Positions 28,501 to 35,797 of a stretch of 64,000 bases of DNA are shown here, in pieces. The DNA is from Micromonospora sp. WMMD812 (GTDB lineage Bacteria > Actinomycetota > Actinomycetes > Mycobacteriales > Micromonosporaceae): assembly GCF_027497215.1 (NCBI RefSeq), contig NZ_CP114904.1, positions 4,979,001 through 5,043,000 of the forward strand, written 5' to 3'. The notes beneath the pieces are model-generated. The model did not search any database, was not told where the DNA came from, and worked only from the letters and a program-made list of their open reading frames with translations. The position numbers and the translations under genes were made by a program. How positions within the stretch are numbered: the first letter of the stretch is position 1; the number at the start of each line of letters is the position of its first letter.

Positions 28501-28909
28501 CCGTCGCCGCGGGGAGCGCGGGGGCGGGCGACCCGATCGGGGGCGCCGGCGCGACCGCCGCCGGCTGTTGCGGGATCGGGTGGTGGTCCCGGCCCGCGTC
28601 GCGCTGCGGGGGCGGGGCGATCGGGCGTGCCGAGCCCGGCCGCGGTGCGCCGAAGAGGTCGAGGAACGGGGAGTCGATGTCGGGGCTCTCCGCGGTCGGA
28701 CCCGGCTCGGCGGGGGCTGGCCGCCGGGGCACCGGTCGGGGCGCCTGGAAGACGCCGACACCGCCGTGCCCGGGCGAGGTGGCCAGCGCGGGATCGAGGA
28801 CGGCCTCGTCCAACCCCTCGGCATCCGGGTAGTCGAACGATCGCGCACGGTGACTGTCCGGCACGGTCGGACGACCGGCCGGGGAACCCGGCGTGGAAGA
28901 GCGACTCAT
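25589..28909 (-). CDS. VirB4-family secretion ATPase
   Basis: The 1106-residue protein has a Pro/Arg-rich disordered N terminus (about 1-245) and then a VirB4/TraE-type body. Walker A is EPGGGKST (near 715) and Walker B VGLDEAHF (near 953); an SQNPRDIL segment follows, as in VirB4/TraC motor domains. These ATPases power substrate passage and pilus or channel assembly in type IV secretion. Its neighbours match VirB2, PrgI, VirB6 and VirB8 by topology, which supports the T4SS reading. No relaxase or VirD4-type coupling protein is adjacent. The start ATG at 28907-28909 has a GAGG about 8 bases upstream. Confidence 0.85.
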   Translation of the reverse strand: MSRSSTPGSPAGRPTVPDSHRARSFDYPDAEGLDEAVLDPALATSPGHGGVGVFQAPRPVPRRPAPAEPGPTAESPDIDSPFLDLFGAPRPGSARPIAPPPQRDAGRDHHPIPQQPAAVAPAPPIGSPAPALPAATDRPTRVPGGHRGDEAEAAAPPPVRSRVPHQAGDRLPAVRPPADPEPLRDRVAPVPPQPPGREPEPEAEPRRSTPDRPERSSGRSGTSNGREVVPPRQRSAARRNQPTKPVRVRAPKIKFGDRDPSVELAITEIAGHLTFTPNTVTAWYWLPEVRWAFRPDAEREALLSAISEQYAGLAGFRLHLRRTTRPFPADEWARTIDAHTAAPLPDVPGTPSWADHLVAAQRHLMSVNHAEGQTYLGVTFARRSLGDSLTERVLRTFGRGVAEGERRRLGRTVEQFDEVLGAFGMRGRRVTAQELEWLLYRSVALCMSPPGALSPVTDGRWERGDLLALTEQVERYRTPYGSTVKLVNRMTGEERHVAVLAVGRMEPLEIPERHEPWLHFHERLPWPMELSTRVDILGSGDSFRNLEHRLRMIRSQQLDYAEHGIDAPPELERLAKRALVIGDEMTTGLPVDSARAHGWHRIAVGGRTREECLERARRLIQLYSRELRISLQHPKNQDWLAREFIPGEPIANTGYVRRMPVPLLAAALPQAASTVGDRRGDLIGRTAGTCRRPVFLDLHYPMEVRERSGLAVFVAEPGGGKSTLLGALGYLAARRGVQVTLLDPSGPLARLCAMPELRPYSRVLNLTGSEHGTLAPYALIPTPLRSEFVGGPAGDREFEIAVSNARAERRMLVQDICMMLVPPQVAREASTATLFRHAVRQVPAEETSTLDDVVSTLGQLDDDTGKELANLLLDTAEMPLAMLFFGRPPEGLLGPDAALTVITMAGLRLPDLKIEREYWSAEEALALPMLHTAHRLAVRRCYGGSMSSRKLVGLDEAHFMEGWRSGRSFLVRLARDSRKWNLSALVASQNPRDILGLDVQNLVSTVFVGRIAEDNEIASEALRLLRVPVNDGYEATLASLSTADATSAARLGFREFVMRDVDGRVQKVRVDVSYVDGLLEHLDTTPAAIAAAAGVLPSVPLPDPEA

Positions 28910-28958
28910 GCGACCGCCTCACCCGCGTCGTGCGACCGCCCGTTCGGCGTACGCCCGG

Positions 28959-29321
28959 TCATGCCAGCTCCTCCCGGATCCTGATCCCGCTGCCGACCAG
29001 GCGCGGATCGCGCTGCTCGGCGGCCGGCTCCCGGGTGCGTCGCCAGTCCGTCAGCGCGGTGCGGATGACCACCCGCGCCGGCCGGTCCGGGTCGACGTAC
29101 CGGAAGATGAACGACGTGGTCACGATGGCGAGCGCGATCTCCCAGGCCGGGAAGAGCTCCACCGTCAACGTGAACAGCCAGTGGATGAACATGTAGAGGG
29201 GGACGAGCAGCATGAAGAGCCCGTACTGGGCGTAGGGCAGGTGGACGGGAAGGGTGTAGCCGGGCGGCCCGAGGTAGACCAGGCGGGCCCGGTAGATGTC
29301 GTCGTCGGTGCGCAGCCGCAT
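28959..29321 (-). CDS. Small two-helix membrane protein, PrgI/VirB3-like
   Basis: The 120-residue protein has two adjacent helices (about 30-52 and 56-75), flanked by a polar N terminus (LRTDDDIYRARLVYLGPP) and a basic C-terminal half. Size, topology and placement directly before a VirB4 ATPase gene match PrgI/VirB3-type proteins of Gram-positive T4SS. The upstream pilin-like gene ends 13 bp before it. No clear ribosome site precedes the ATG at 29319-29321. Confidence 0.6.
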   Translation of the reverse strand: MRLRTDDDIYRARLVYLGPPGYTLPVHLPYAQYGLFMLLVPLYMFIHWLFTLTVELFPAWEIALAIVTTSFIFRYVDPDRPARVVIRTALTDWRRTREPAAEQRDPRLVGSGIRIREELA

Positions 29322-29334
29322 GTCGTGCCCGCGT

Positions 29335-29649
29335 CTATTCGAAGATCAGATCGATCAGGTAGTCGCCGACGAAGAAGAGTGTGGCGGCGCCGGCGATGAA
29401 GGCCAGCCCCACGATGGCGATGGCGGAGCTGGTCAGCACCTTGGAGATCTCGCCGCGGCTGGCCCGGCCGATGAAGATGACGCCGAGGACCGCGAGCAGG
29501 ATCGGCGCGATCTTGCTGGCGAAGAAGGTGACGACGCTGTTGGTGTCGATGCCCTTCGGTGCTGGCTCGGCGAGTGGAGTCGACGCCAGGGCGGAGAGCG
29601 CGTGGGCGACGCCGGACGACGTCGTCTCCAGGAGCTCGATGGCGATCAC
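29335..29649 (-). CDS. Two-helix small protein, VirB2/TrbC pilin-like
   Basis: The 104-residue protein has two long hydrophobic helices (about 36-56 and 66-95) linked by a short RASRGE turn, after an N-terminal region of about 30 residues. This is the arrangement of VirB2/TrbC prepilins and their Gram-positive counterparts. It is the first gene of the operon. I choose the GTG at 29647-29649 because GGGGAGG lies five bases upstream. The pilin role is inference from topology and order. Confidence 0.6.
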   Translation of the reverse strand: MIAIELLETTSSGVAHALSALASTPLAEPAPKGIDTNSVVTFFASKIAPILLAVLGVIFIGRASRGEISKVLTSSAIAIVGLAFIAGAATLFFVGDYLIDLIFE

Positions 29650-30005
29650 TGAAACCTCCCCAAATCGCGGCCGGCGGCGCCGCGGCGGTGCAATAGGCAA
29701 GCCTGGCGGGAAATGTGCTCACTGGGCGCAGCGCGACTGACCCTGTGTTCGTTACTCACCACGGAGAGTGGCGAGCTTTGGCCGGATTTTCCCCGCTTCG
29801 GCCCTCCCTCCAAGCTTCGCCATCTCGATGCTGGGCAATTCCAAAGCGTACGGGCCGCCCCGGAATGCGACAAGCCGCGAAGAGGCTGCCCGATCCGACC
29901 CGGACGACCGATCGTACACCTGTTCCAATCCGCATGTCAGGGGCTGTGCGGAAGGCCGCCACCCGGGCCGGCGGAGGCCGCCGCGCCGACCGGTACCGTC
30001 TAGTC
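29650..30005 (+). other. 356-bp divergent promoter region between T4SS-like operon and folP
   Basis: No gene is supported. The stretch is clearly lower in GC than its surroundings (T-rich runs near 29750-29830), as expected for back-to-back promoters. The folP -10 candidate is listed separately. I recognise no operator or riboswitch. It also marks one edge of the block that separates folE from folP. Confidence 0.55.
29994..29999 (+). promoter_or_regulatory. -10 hexamer TACCGT giving a leaderless folP mRNA
   Basis: TACCGT ends 7 bases before the GTG of folP at 30006, so the predicted transcription start is the start codon itself. No Shine-Dalgarno sequence is present. Confidence 0.5.
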
Positions 30006-30899
30006 GTGACCGATCTGGTACGGGCCCCGGCCCCGGTGGTGATGGGCGTCCTCAACGTCACGCCCGACTCCTTCTCCGACGGCGGACGGTACGCCGACCT
30101 CGACGCCGCCGTCGGACATGGCGTCCGACTGCGTGCGGAGGGATCGCACCTGGTGGACGTGGGTGGCGAGTCCACCCGTCCGGGCGCCGACCGGGTCGAC
30201 GCGGACACCGAGGCCGCCCGGGTGGTCCCGGTCATCCGCGAGCTGGCCGCGGCCGGCGTCCCGGTCAGCATTGACACCAGCCGGGCCCGGGTCGCCGAGG
30301 CGGCGCTGGCCGCCGGCGCCGTGGTCGTCAACGACGTGTCCGGAGGCCTGGCCGACCCCGACATGGCCCGGGCGGTCCGCGACGCGGGTTGCCCCTGGGT
30401 GCTGATGCACTGGCGGGGGCACTCCCGCGGCATGCGCGAGCTGGCGACCTATACCGACGTGGTGGCCGACGTGCGGGACGAACTGGCGCAGCGTGTCGAC
30501 GAGGCGCTGCGCGCTGGCGTCGCCGCCGACCGGATCGTCGTCGACCCCGGCCTCGGCTTCGCCAAGACCGCCGCGCACAACTGGCAGCTCACCGCCCGCC
30601 TCCCCGAACTGCTCGATCTGGGCTTCCCGCTGCTCTTCGGCGCCAGCCGCAAGTCGTACCTGGGCGCGCTGCTGGCCGGCCCGGACGGCGCGCCGCGGCC
30701 GACCGGCGAGCGGGAGGCGGCCACCGTCGCCACCAGCCTGCTCGCGGTGGCGGCCGGCGCCTGGGGAGTACGGGTGCACGACGTCCGCGCGACCGCGGAC
30801 GCGCTCGCCGTCTGGCGGGCCAGCGGCAGCCCGTGCCTGCTGCCGGCCGGCGCGGCCGTCGGGCCCGGGCCGGCCGGCCGGCACGAGGGGGACCGATGA
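30006..30899 (+). CDS. folP: Dihydropteroate synthase
   Basis: The 297-residue TIM-barrel enzyme condenses p-aminobenzoate with dihydropterin pyrophosphate; it is the sulfonamide target. Signatures are MGVLNVTPDSFSDGG at the N terminus, the GGESTRPGA loop, NDVSGG, and FGASRKSYLG for pterin and phosphate binding. The GTG start is supported by a -10 hexamer exactly 7 bases upstream; longer in-frame starts give Arg-rich extensions without family character. It overlaps folB as ATGA. This trio is transcribed separately from folE, unlike the contiguous fol operon I recall in mycobacteria. Confidence 0.96.
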   Translation: MTDLVRAPAPVVMGVLNVTPDSFSDGGRYADLDAAVGHGVRLRAEGSHLVDVGGESTRPGADRVDADTEAARVVPVIRELAAAGVPVSIDTSRARVAEAALAAGAVVVNDVSGGLADPDMARAVRDAGCPWVLMHWRGHSRGMRELATYTDVVADVRDELAQRVDEALRAGVAADRIVVDPGLGFAKTAAHNWQLTARLPELLDLGFPLLFGASRKSYLGALLAGPDGAPRPTGEREAATVATSLLAVAAGAWGVRVHDVRATADALAVWRASGSPCLLPAGAAVGPGPAGRHEGDR

Positions 30900-31261
30900 C
30901 CGACCGGATCGCCTTGACCGGCCTGCGGGCGCGCGGCCGGCACGGGGTGTACGACTTCGAACGCGCCCAGGGGCAGGACTTCGTCGTCGATGCGGTGCTC
31001 GAACTCGACCTCGGCCCCGCCGCCCGCTCGGACGACGTGGCGGACACCGTCCACTACGGGGAGCTGGCGGAACGCCTGGTCGCCGTGGTGACCGGCGAGC
31101 CGGTCAACCTGATCGAGACGCTGGCCGACCGGCTGCTCACGGTCTGCCTGGCCGACCCGCGGGTGGCGACCGCGACGGTCACGGTGCACAAGCCGGAGGC
31201 GCCCGTGCCGCACACCTTCACCGACGTGGCCGTCACACTGTCCCGGGCGCGTGCCCGGTGA
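30896..31261 (+). CDS. folB: Dihydroneopterin aldolase
   Basis: The 121-residue enzyme of the folate pathway forms 6-hydroxymethyl-dihydropterin and glycolaldehyde. Recognisable elements are the N-terminal LTGLRARGRHGVYDFER, the YGELAE segment, NLIETLADRL with the catalytic-pocket Glu, and the closing KPEAPVPHTFTDVAVT. The ATG overlaps the folP stop (ATGA), and its own stop overlaps folK (GTGA), so the three genes are coupled. The length is standard for the family. Confidence 0.95.
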   Translation: MTDRIALTGLRARGRHGVYDFERAQGQDFVVDAVLELDLGPAARSDDVADTVHYGELAERLVAVVTGEPVNLIETLADRLLTVCLADPRVATATVTVHKPEAPVPHTFTDVAVTLSRARAR

Positions 31262-31782
31262 CCCGCGCCGTTCTCTCCCTCGGCAGCAACCTGGGCGACC
31301 GGCTGGCCCACCTGCGCTCCGCCGTCGCCGCGCTGGGCGACGCCGTGCTGGTGGTGTCCGGGGTGTACGAGACTCCACCGTGGGGGGACCCGGACCAGCC
31401 CACGTACCTCAACGCGGCGCTGCTCGCGGACGACCCGACCGCGACCCCGCGCGACTGGCTGGAGCGGGCCCGGGGCGCGGAGGCCGCGGCCGGCCGCACC
31501 CGCGACCCGGAGCGGCGGTTCGGGCCGCGCACCCTGGACGTGGACGTCATCGCGGTCTGGGACGACGACGAGCCGGTGGTCAGCGACGACCCGGAGCTGA
31601 CCCTGCCGCACCCCCGGGCCCACCTGCGGGCGTTCGTGCTGCGGCCGTGGATCGACATCCAGCCGTACGGGCGGCTGCCGGGCCACGGCTGGCTCACCGA
31701 CCTGCTCACCAGCGGTCCGGCCGCCGCCGACGCGGTGGAAGTGCGCCCCCGCCCGGATCTGGCGTTAGAGTCGACGGCATGA
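31258..31782 (+). CDS. folK: 2-amino-4-hydroxy-6-hydroxymethyldihydropteridine diphosphokinase
   Basis: The 174-residue enzyme transfers pyrophosphate from ATP to hydroxymethyl-dihydropterin, supplying the FolP substrate. The N-terminal SLGSNLGDR, the YETPPWG loop, FGPRTLDVDVI (catalytic Asp pair) and LPHPRAHLRAFVL are all present. The GTG start overlaps the folB stop. Its 3' end carries a promoter-like TAGAGT (31766-31771) that could start transcription of the following DUF3180 gene. Confidence 0.96.
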   Translation: MTRAVLSLGSNLGDRLAHLRSAVAALGDAVLVVSGVYETPPWGDPDQPTYLNAALLADDPTATPRDWLERARGAEAAAGRTRDPERRFGPRTLDVDVIAVWDDDEPVVSDDPELTLPHPRAHLRAFVLRPWIDIQPYGRLPGHGWLTDLLTSGPAAADAVEVRPRPDLALESTA

Positions 31783-31805
31783 CCCAGCGGAGCCGGCCGG
31801 CATGA
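31766..31805 (+). promoter_or_regulatory. -10 element and eight-codon leader ORF overlapping the DUF3180 start
   Basis: TAGAGT (31766-31771) ends 8 bases before an ATG at 31779. That ATG opens a nine-codon frame (eight residues, MTQRSRPA, then TGA at 31803-31805). Its stop overlaps the next ATG as ATGA at 31802-31805. A GGAG at 31789-31792 can also serve the downstream start. The arrangement suggests a leaderless mini-ORF coupled to DUF3180. Confidence 0.4.
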
Positions 31806-32341
31806 CGCAGGCGCGATCCCCACGGCCCGGCGGGACGGGTCCGGACCGCTCGCGGATGGGCCCCACCCGGATCTCCACCCTGGTGGTGGCCGCCCTGGCC
31901 GCCGCCGCGGTGGCCTGGCTGCTGATCAGCAGCTTCTACTACAGCGGCATCCCCCGGCTGCCCTGGCTGCCGGTGATCACGCTGGCCGCGCTGGCGGTGC
32001 TCGAGGGCTATGCCGCGATCAACACCCGCGGCCGGATCGACCGGCGGCCGGGGCGTGAGCCGGTCAACCCGTTGATGGTCGCGCGGTTCGTGGTGCTGGC
32101 CAAGGCGTCGTCCCTGGTCGGCGCGCTCTTCGCCGGCTTCTACGCCGGCCTGACGGCGTGGCTCTTCGTCGAGTCCACCCGTGCCGCGACCGAGGATCGG
32201 GCGCCGGCCGGGGGCGGGTTCCTCGCCTCGCTGGCCCTGACGGCGGCCGCGCTCTGGTTGGAGAGGTCCTGCCGGGTGCCGGAGCGCCCGGAGGACGAGC
32301 GCGAGCCGGACGAACGGGAGAGCCGTCCGGGCCAGCGCTGA
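31802..32341 (+). CDS. DUF3180 membrane protein
   Basis: The 179-residue protein has four membrane helices (about 23-45, 50-70, 98-118, 135-152) and charged tails; the C-terminal 25 residues are Glu/Arg-rich. The family is actinobacterial and found right after folK, as here and in mycobacteria, but has no known function. The start ATG overlaps the stop of an eight-residue leader ORF, and a GGAG lies 9 bases upstream. The constant linkage to folate genes hints at a role tied to that pathway, which is inference only. Confidence 0.85.
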   Translation: MTQARSPRPGGTGPDRSRMGPTRISTLVVAALAAAAVAWLLISSFYYSGIPRLPWLPVITLAALAVLEGYAAINTRGRIDRRPGREPVNPLMVARFVVLAKASSLVGALFAGFYAGLTAWLFVESTRAATEDRAPAGGGFLASLALTAAALWLERSCRVPERPEDEREPDERESRPGQR

Positions 32342-32482
32342 TCGATGCCCCCGCCGGGTCGCCGCAGGTAGGGGGTTACGCCCGGCTCCCGGCGCGGGTA
32401 CGGTGCCTCCGACCGGGGAGCAACGGCCGCGCCGGTCCGCCCGTGCGTCGGAGCTGGACGACCGGCCAAGGGGAGGCGGGGC

Positions 32483-33694
32483 ATGGCGTACGAGCAACCG
32501 GGCCGCGACGGGTCGGTCGAGCCTTCGTCCGGGGTTCCGGCCGCCGTCCTGGAGAACGTCTTCGACGACCCGGCCCACGGCGAGCCGGGCCGCGACCGGG
32601 TCGGCGTCCACGTGGCCTGGGAGCTGGCGCTGCTGGTCGGGCTGGCCGCCGTGACCTGGCTGCTCTGGCGGGAGGACCCGGACGTGCTGCGCGGTTCCGG
32701 GCTGCGTTCGCTGCTGGTCGGTGTCGTCGCGATCGGCCTGCTCACCCTCGCCGCCGGGCTCAGCCTGCGTACCGCCGCGCCCAACCTCGCGGTCGGGCCG
32801 GTCGCGGTCGCCGCGGCGCTGCACTTCGCCGAGCAGGGCGACCGCGGGGTGGCCGCCGCGGTGGCGCCCGCGGCCGTCGTGGCCGCGGTCGGCGGGCTGG
32901 CGCTCGCGCTGGCGGTGGTGGTGCTGCACGTGCCGGGCTGGGCGGCGAGCCTGGCGGCCGCGGCAGGGGTGATCGTGTACATCGAGCGTCGCTCCGCCCC
33001 GGTGCTGGTCCAGGGCGAGTACGACCCGCGCCGGCACGCGATGTACCTCTTCGCCGGCTTCGCCGCGCTCGCCGTCCTCGGCGGGCTGTTCGGTGCGATC
33101 CGGGCGATCCGCCGCCTGGTCGGCCGGTTCCGTCCGGTCGCCGACCCGGCGCGGCGCCGGGGCGGGGTGGCCGCGGTCGTCACCGCGGGCGCGTTGGTCT
33201 GTTCGACCGTTCTGGCCATGCTGGCCGGGGTGCTGATCGCCGCGAACGACACCGCCCCGGTGGCACCCACGACCGGTGGGGACTGGACCGTGCTCGCGGT
33301 CGGCGTCGCGCTGCTCGCCGGCACCAGCGCGTACGGACGGCGGGGCGGCATCTTCGGCACCCTGCTCGCGGTCGGGCTGGTCGCGGTCTTCCTCGCGTAC
33401 GCGGAGGCGCGCGGCTGGACGGTCAGTCGGTGGGCGGTCGGCGGGGCGGCGCTGGGCGTCGGGCTACTGGTCACCCGGCTGGTCGAACGGTACGGGCGAC
33501 CGGGGTCGGTGACCGCCGACGCGCCGGAGCCGGTCAGCGACGGCGCGATCAGCTCGGGCTGGACGATGCCGGGGCCGCGAACCGTCGACAACTGGCCGCC
33601 CACCCTGCCCACCCCGACCACGGAGAGCCCGGTGGACCCGTGGCGGGCCCCCCGGTGGGAGACCGAGCCGCGGCGGTGGGACGACGACCGGTGA
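32483..33694 (+). CDS. Polytopic membrane protein (about nine helices), permease-like
   Basis: The 403-residue protein has nine or so Ala/Val/Leu-rich helices between residues 45 and 335. A disordered Pro/Trp/Arg-rich C-terminal tail of about 60 residues follows. The start ATG has AAGGGGAGG upstream. No ATP-binding or substrate-binding gene accompanies it and I see no transporter motif, so I only describe it as permease-like. It stands between DUF3180 and two small conserved-looking genes on the same strand. Confidence 0.75.
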   Translation: MAYEQPGRDGSVEPSSGVPAAVLENVFDDPAHGEPGRDRVGVHVAWELALLVGLAAVTWLLWREDPDVLRGSGLRSLLVGVVAIGLLTLAAGLSLRTAAPNLAVGPVAVAAALHFAEQGDRGVAAAVAPAAVVAAVGGLALALAVVVLHVPGWAASLAAAAGVIVYIERRSAPVLVQGEYDPRRHAMYLFAGFAALAVLGGLFGAIRAIRRLVGRFRPVADPARRRGGVAAVVTAGALVCSTVLAMLAGVLIAANDTAPVAPTTGGDWTVLAVGVALLAGTSAYGRRGGIFGTLLAVGLVAVFLAYAEARGWTVSRWAVGGAALGVGLLVTRLVERYGRPGSVTADAPEPVSDGAISSGWTMPGPRTVDNWPPTLPTPTTESPVDPWRAPRWETEPRRWDDDR

Positions 33695-33747
33695 GCCGGG
33701 CGGTGTCCGCCGGGCCGGGTGTGATCTCGACGGTTAGGCTCGGCGGC

Positions 33748-34056
33748 ATGACCGAGACACCTGCCACCCCGACCGGCGGCCGATCGTTCGAGGAGCTGGA
33801 CGCGCTGTCCACCGAGGAGCTGCGGGAGCGGGCGTTCGCGCTCGCCCGGCACCGCCGCGACGTCGGTTTCTACTGGTCTGTGCTGCAGCGCCTGCCGAAC
33901 GCGGACGAGGCCGCCGCGCTCGACGGCGCGTTGAACTCGGTCGGGCCGACCATCGACGAGGCGGCGGCGCTCTGGCGGGAGCTGACCGGGCACGGCTACG
34001 AGGAGTCCGCGCCGCTGCTGCGGGCCGCCTTCATCGACTACCTCATGAAGCACTGA
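33748..34056 (+). CDS. Small helical conserved-type protein
   Basis: The 102-residue protein is predicted all-helical and soluble. Features include SFEELDALSTEELRERAFALARHRRDVGFYW and a C-terminal AAFIDYLMKH. A TAGGCT hexamer (33735-33740) ends 8 bases before the ATG, so the mRNA may be leaderless. Its stop directly abuts the next gene's GTG (TGAGTG). I do not recognise the family. Confidence 0.7.
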   Translation: MTETPATPTGGRSFEELDALSTEELRERAFALARHRRDVGFYWSVLQRLPNADEAAALDGALNSVGPTIDEAAALWRELTGHGYEESAPLLRAAFIDYLMKH

Positions 34057-34647
34057 GTGGCCGGAACGCGCTGGTCCGCCCGCCGCCCCGGATCCGGGAC
34101 GGGACGCGGTGGGTCGGGAGCCGGCCGATCGGGCCTCGGGCGGCTCATGGCGGTCGCCGGCCGGTCCGGCCGGGTCAGCCGCTACGGCACCGCGGCCGGC
34201 ACCGGCACCCTCGCCGCGCTCGTGCTGGTCGCCGTCTGCGGCAGTCCGGCCTACGTCGGTTGGGCCGAGGGCCACACCGACCCGAACTGGGCCGGGGGCT
34301 GGTACCTGCGGCTGCTCGCGTGGCCGGCCTGGCTGATCGACGCCGGCGACCAGCCCGGTGGGGTGCTCGCCGCCGACCTGCGGGCCATCCTCCTGGTGGT
34401 CCTCGCGGCCACCCTGCTCTACCTGCTGCCCGCCGGGCAGGTCGCCCGGGTGCCCGGCCCGCTCAGCCAGTTCTTCTCCGGCTGGGCGGCGTACGTGCTG
34501 GCCAGCGGCATCGCCGCGGTGCTCGCGGCACTCCTCGGGCCGGGGTCGTCGATGCTCGGCGCGCTGCAGGCCGCCGGCGCCGGCGCCGGCTACGGCTTCC
34601 TCTCCGGCTGGATCATCGGCACCGCCAGCCTGGGCGGCCGGGCCTGA
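34057..34647 (+). CDS. Membrane protein (about four helices)
   Basis: The 196-residue protein has an Arg/Gly-rich N terminus and four hydrophobic helices (about 50-68, 105-123, 138-160, 168-190). The GTG immediately after the previous stop is the longest start; an ATG at 34147 (MAVAGRSG) is a good alternative that removes a low-complexity head. The stop codon lies inside the first unit of a degenerate tandem repeat. No family recognised. Confidence 0.65.
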   Translation: MAGTRWSARRPGSGTGRGGSGAGRSGLGRLMAVAGRSGRVSRYGTAAGTGTLAALVLVAVCGSPAYVGWAEGHTDPNWAGGWYLRLLAWPAWLIDAGDQPGGVLAADLRAILLVVLAATLLYLLPAGQVARVPGPLSQFFSGWAAYVLASGIAAVLAALLGPGSSMLGALQAAGAGAGYGFLSGWIIGTASLGGRA

Positions 34648-34738
34648 CCCCCTCGGCGAGAGCCTGACCCCCTCGGCGGGCCTGACGCCTCGGCGAGGGC
34701 CAGACCCCCTCGGCCCGGGCCCGACTCGTTCGCCCGGG
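34642..34738. repeat. Degenerate tandem repeat, units of 18-20 bp
   Basis: Units beginning GCCTGACCCCCTCGGCG recur at 34642, 34662, 34680 and, with more change, 34699 and 34719. The first two share 17 identical bases. The array starts in the last codons of the upstream membrane-protein gene and supplies its TGA. It separates that gene from the convergent opuCA gene. Confidence 0.7.
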
Positions 34739-34778
34739 CCGACCACCTCGCCGCTGCGCGTTCAGCGCGTCGGGTCGG

Positions 34779-35795
34779 TCACTCCGGCCGGGCCAGGTCG
34801 AGGAGGCGCTGGCGGCCCAGCGTCCCGACCGGTCGCCCCTCGTCCGTCACCACCACCCGTTCCGCCGCGGACGTGAGCATCACCGCCAGCGCGTCGTACG
34901 CCGAGCCGCCCAGCGGCACGGTGGGCGCCTCCGGCGCGCCGCCGGCGGGCACCGGCTCCAGCGCCTCCCGGCGGACCGGGGTGACCACCAGTTGGCGGAT
35001 GCCCCGGTCGGCGCCCACGAACTCGCGGACGAACGGGGTGGCCGGCGTGCCGAGCAGAGCCGCCGGCGGATCGTACTGCTCCAGGTGACCGCCCTGGGAC
35101 AGCACCGCGATCCGGTCGCCCAGCCGGACCGCCTCGTCGAGGTCGTGGGTGACCAGCACGATCGTCTTGCGCACCTCGGCCTGCAGCCGGAGGAACTCCT
35201 CCTGCAGCCTGGTCCGGACGATCGGGTCGACGGCGGAGAACGGCTCGTCCATCAGCAGCACCACCGGGTCGGCGGCGAGCGCCCGCGCCACCCCGACCCG
35301 TTGCCGCTGGCCGCCGGAGAGCTCGTGCGGGTAGCGGCCGCCGAACTGGCCCGGGTCCAGACCGACCAGTTCCAGCAACTCGTCGACCCGGCGCCGGCTG
35401 CGGTCCTTGGACCAGCCGAGCAGCCGGGGCACGGTCGCGACGTTGGCCCGCACCGTCTGGTGCGGGAACAGGCCGACGTTCTGGATGACGTAGCCGATCC
35501 GGCGGCGCAGCCGCACCGGGTCGACCCGGGTGACGTCCTCGTCGCCGAGCAGGATCCGCCCGCCGGTCGGCTCGATCAACCGGTTGATCATGCGGAGCAC
35601 GGTCGACTTGCCGCAGCCGGACGGCCCGATCAGCACCACCAGCTCGCCGGCCTTCACCTCCAGGCTCAGCTCGCGTACGGCCTCGGTCCCGTCGGGGTAG
35701 CGTTTGCGGATTCCCTCGAGAGTGATCGACGCCGCGCGCGCGTCGTCGGCCGCCGCGCGCCCGGCGGCGCCGGAGGTCTCCGGGGTAACGTCCAC
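34779..35795 (-). CDS. opuCA: Osmolyte (glycine betaine/choline) ABC transporter ATP-binding protein
   Basis: The 338-residue ABC ATPase has Walker A GPSGCGKST, Q-loop VIQNVGLFPH, signature LSGGQRQRVG, Walker B VVLLMDEP and an H-loop histidine in LVTHD. A C-terminal region (about 260-335) resembles a shortened CBS pair, the module that senses ionic strength or cyclic di-AMP in OpuA/OpuC ATPases. The start GTG at 35793-35795 is only two bases from the divergent permease gene's ATG. Promoters for each gene must therefore lie within the other's coding sequence. Confidence 0.88.
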   Translation of the reverse strand: MDVTPETSGAAGRAAADDARAASITLEGIRKRYPDGTEAVRELSLEVKAGELVVLIGPSGCGKSTVLRMINRLIEPTGGRILLGDEDVTRVDPVRLRRRIGYVIQNVGLFPHQTVRANVATVPRLLGWSKDRSRRRVDELLELVGLDPGQFGGRYPHELSGGQRQRVGVARALAADPVVLLMDEPFSAVDPIVRTRLQEEFLRLQAEVRKTIVLVTHDLDEAVRLGDRIAVLSQGGHLEQYDPPAALLGTPATPFVREFVGADRGIRQLVVTPVRREALEPVPAGGAPEAPTVPLGGSAYDALAVMLTSAAERVVVTDEGRPVGTLGRQRLLDLARPE

Positions 35796-35797
35796 GT

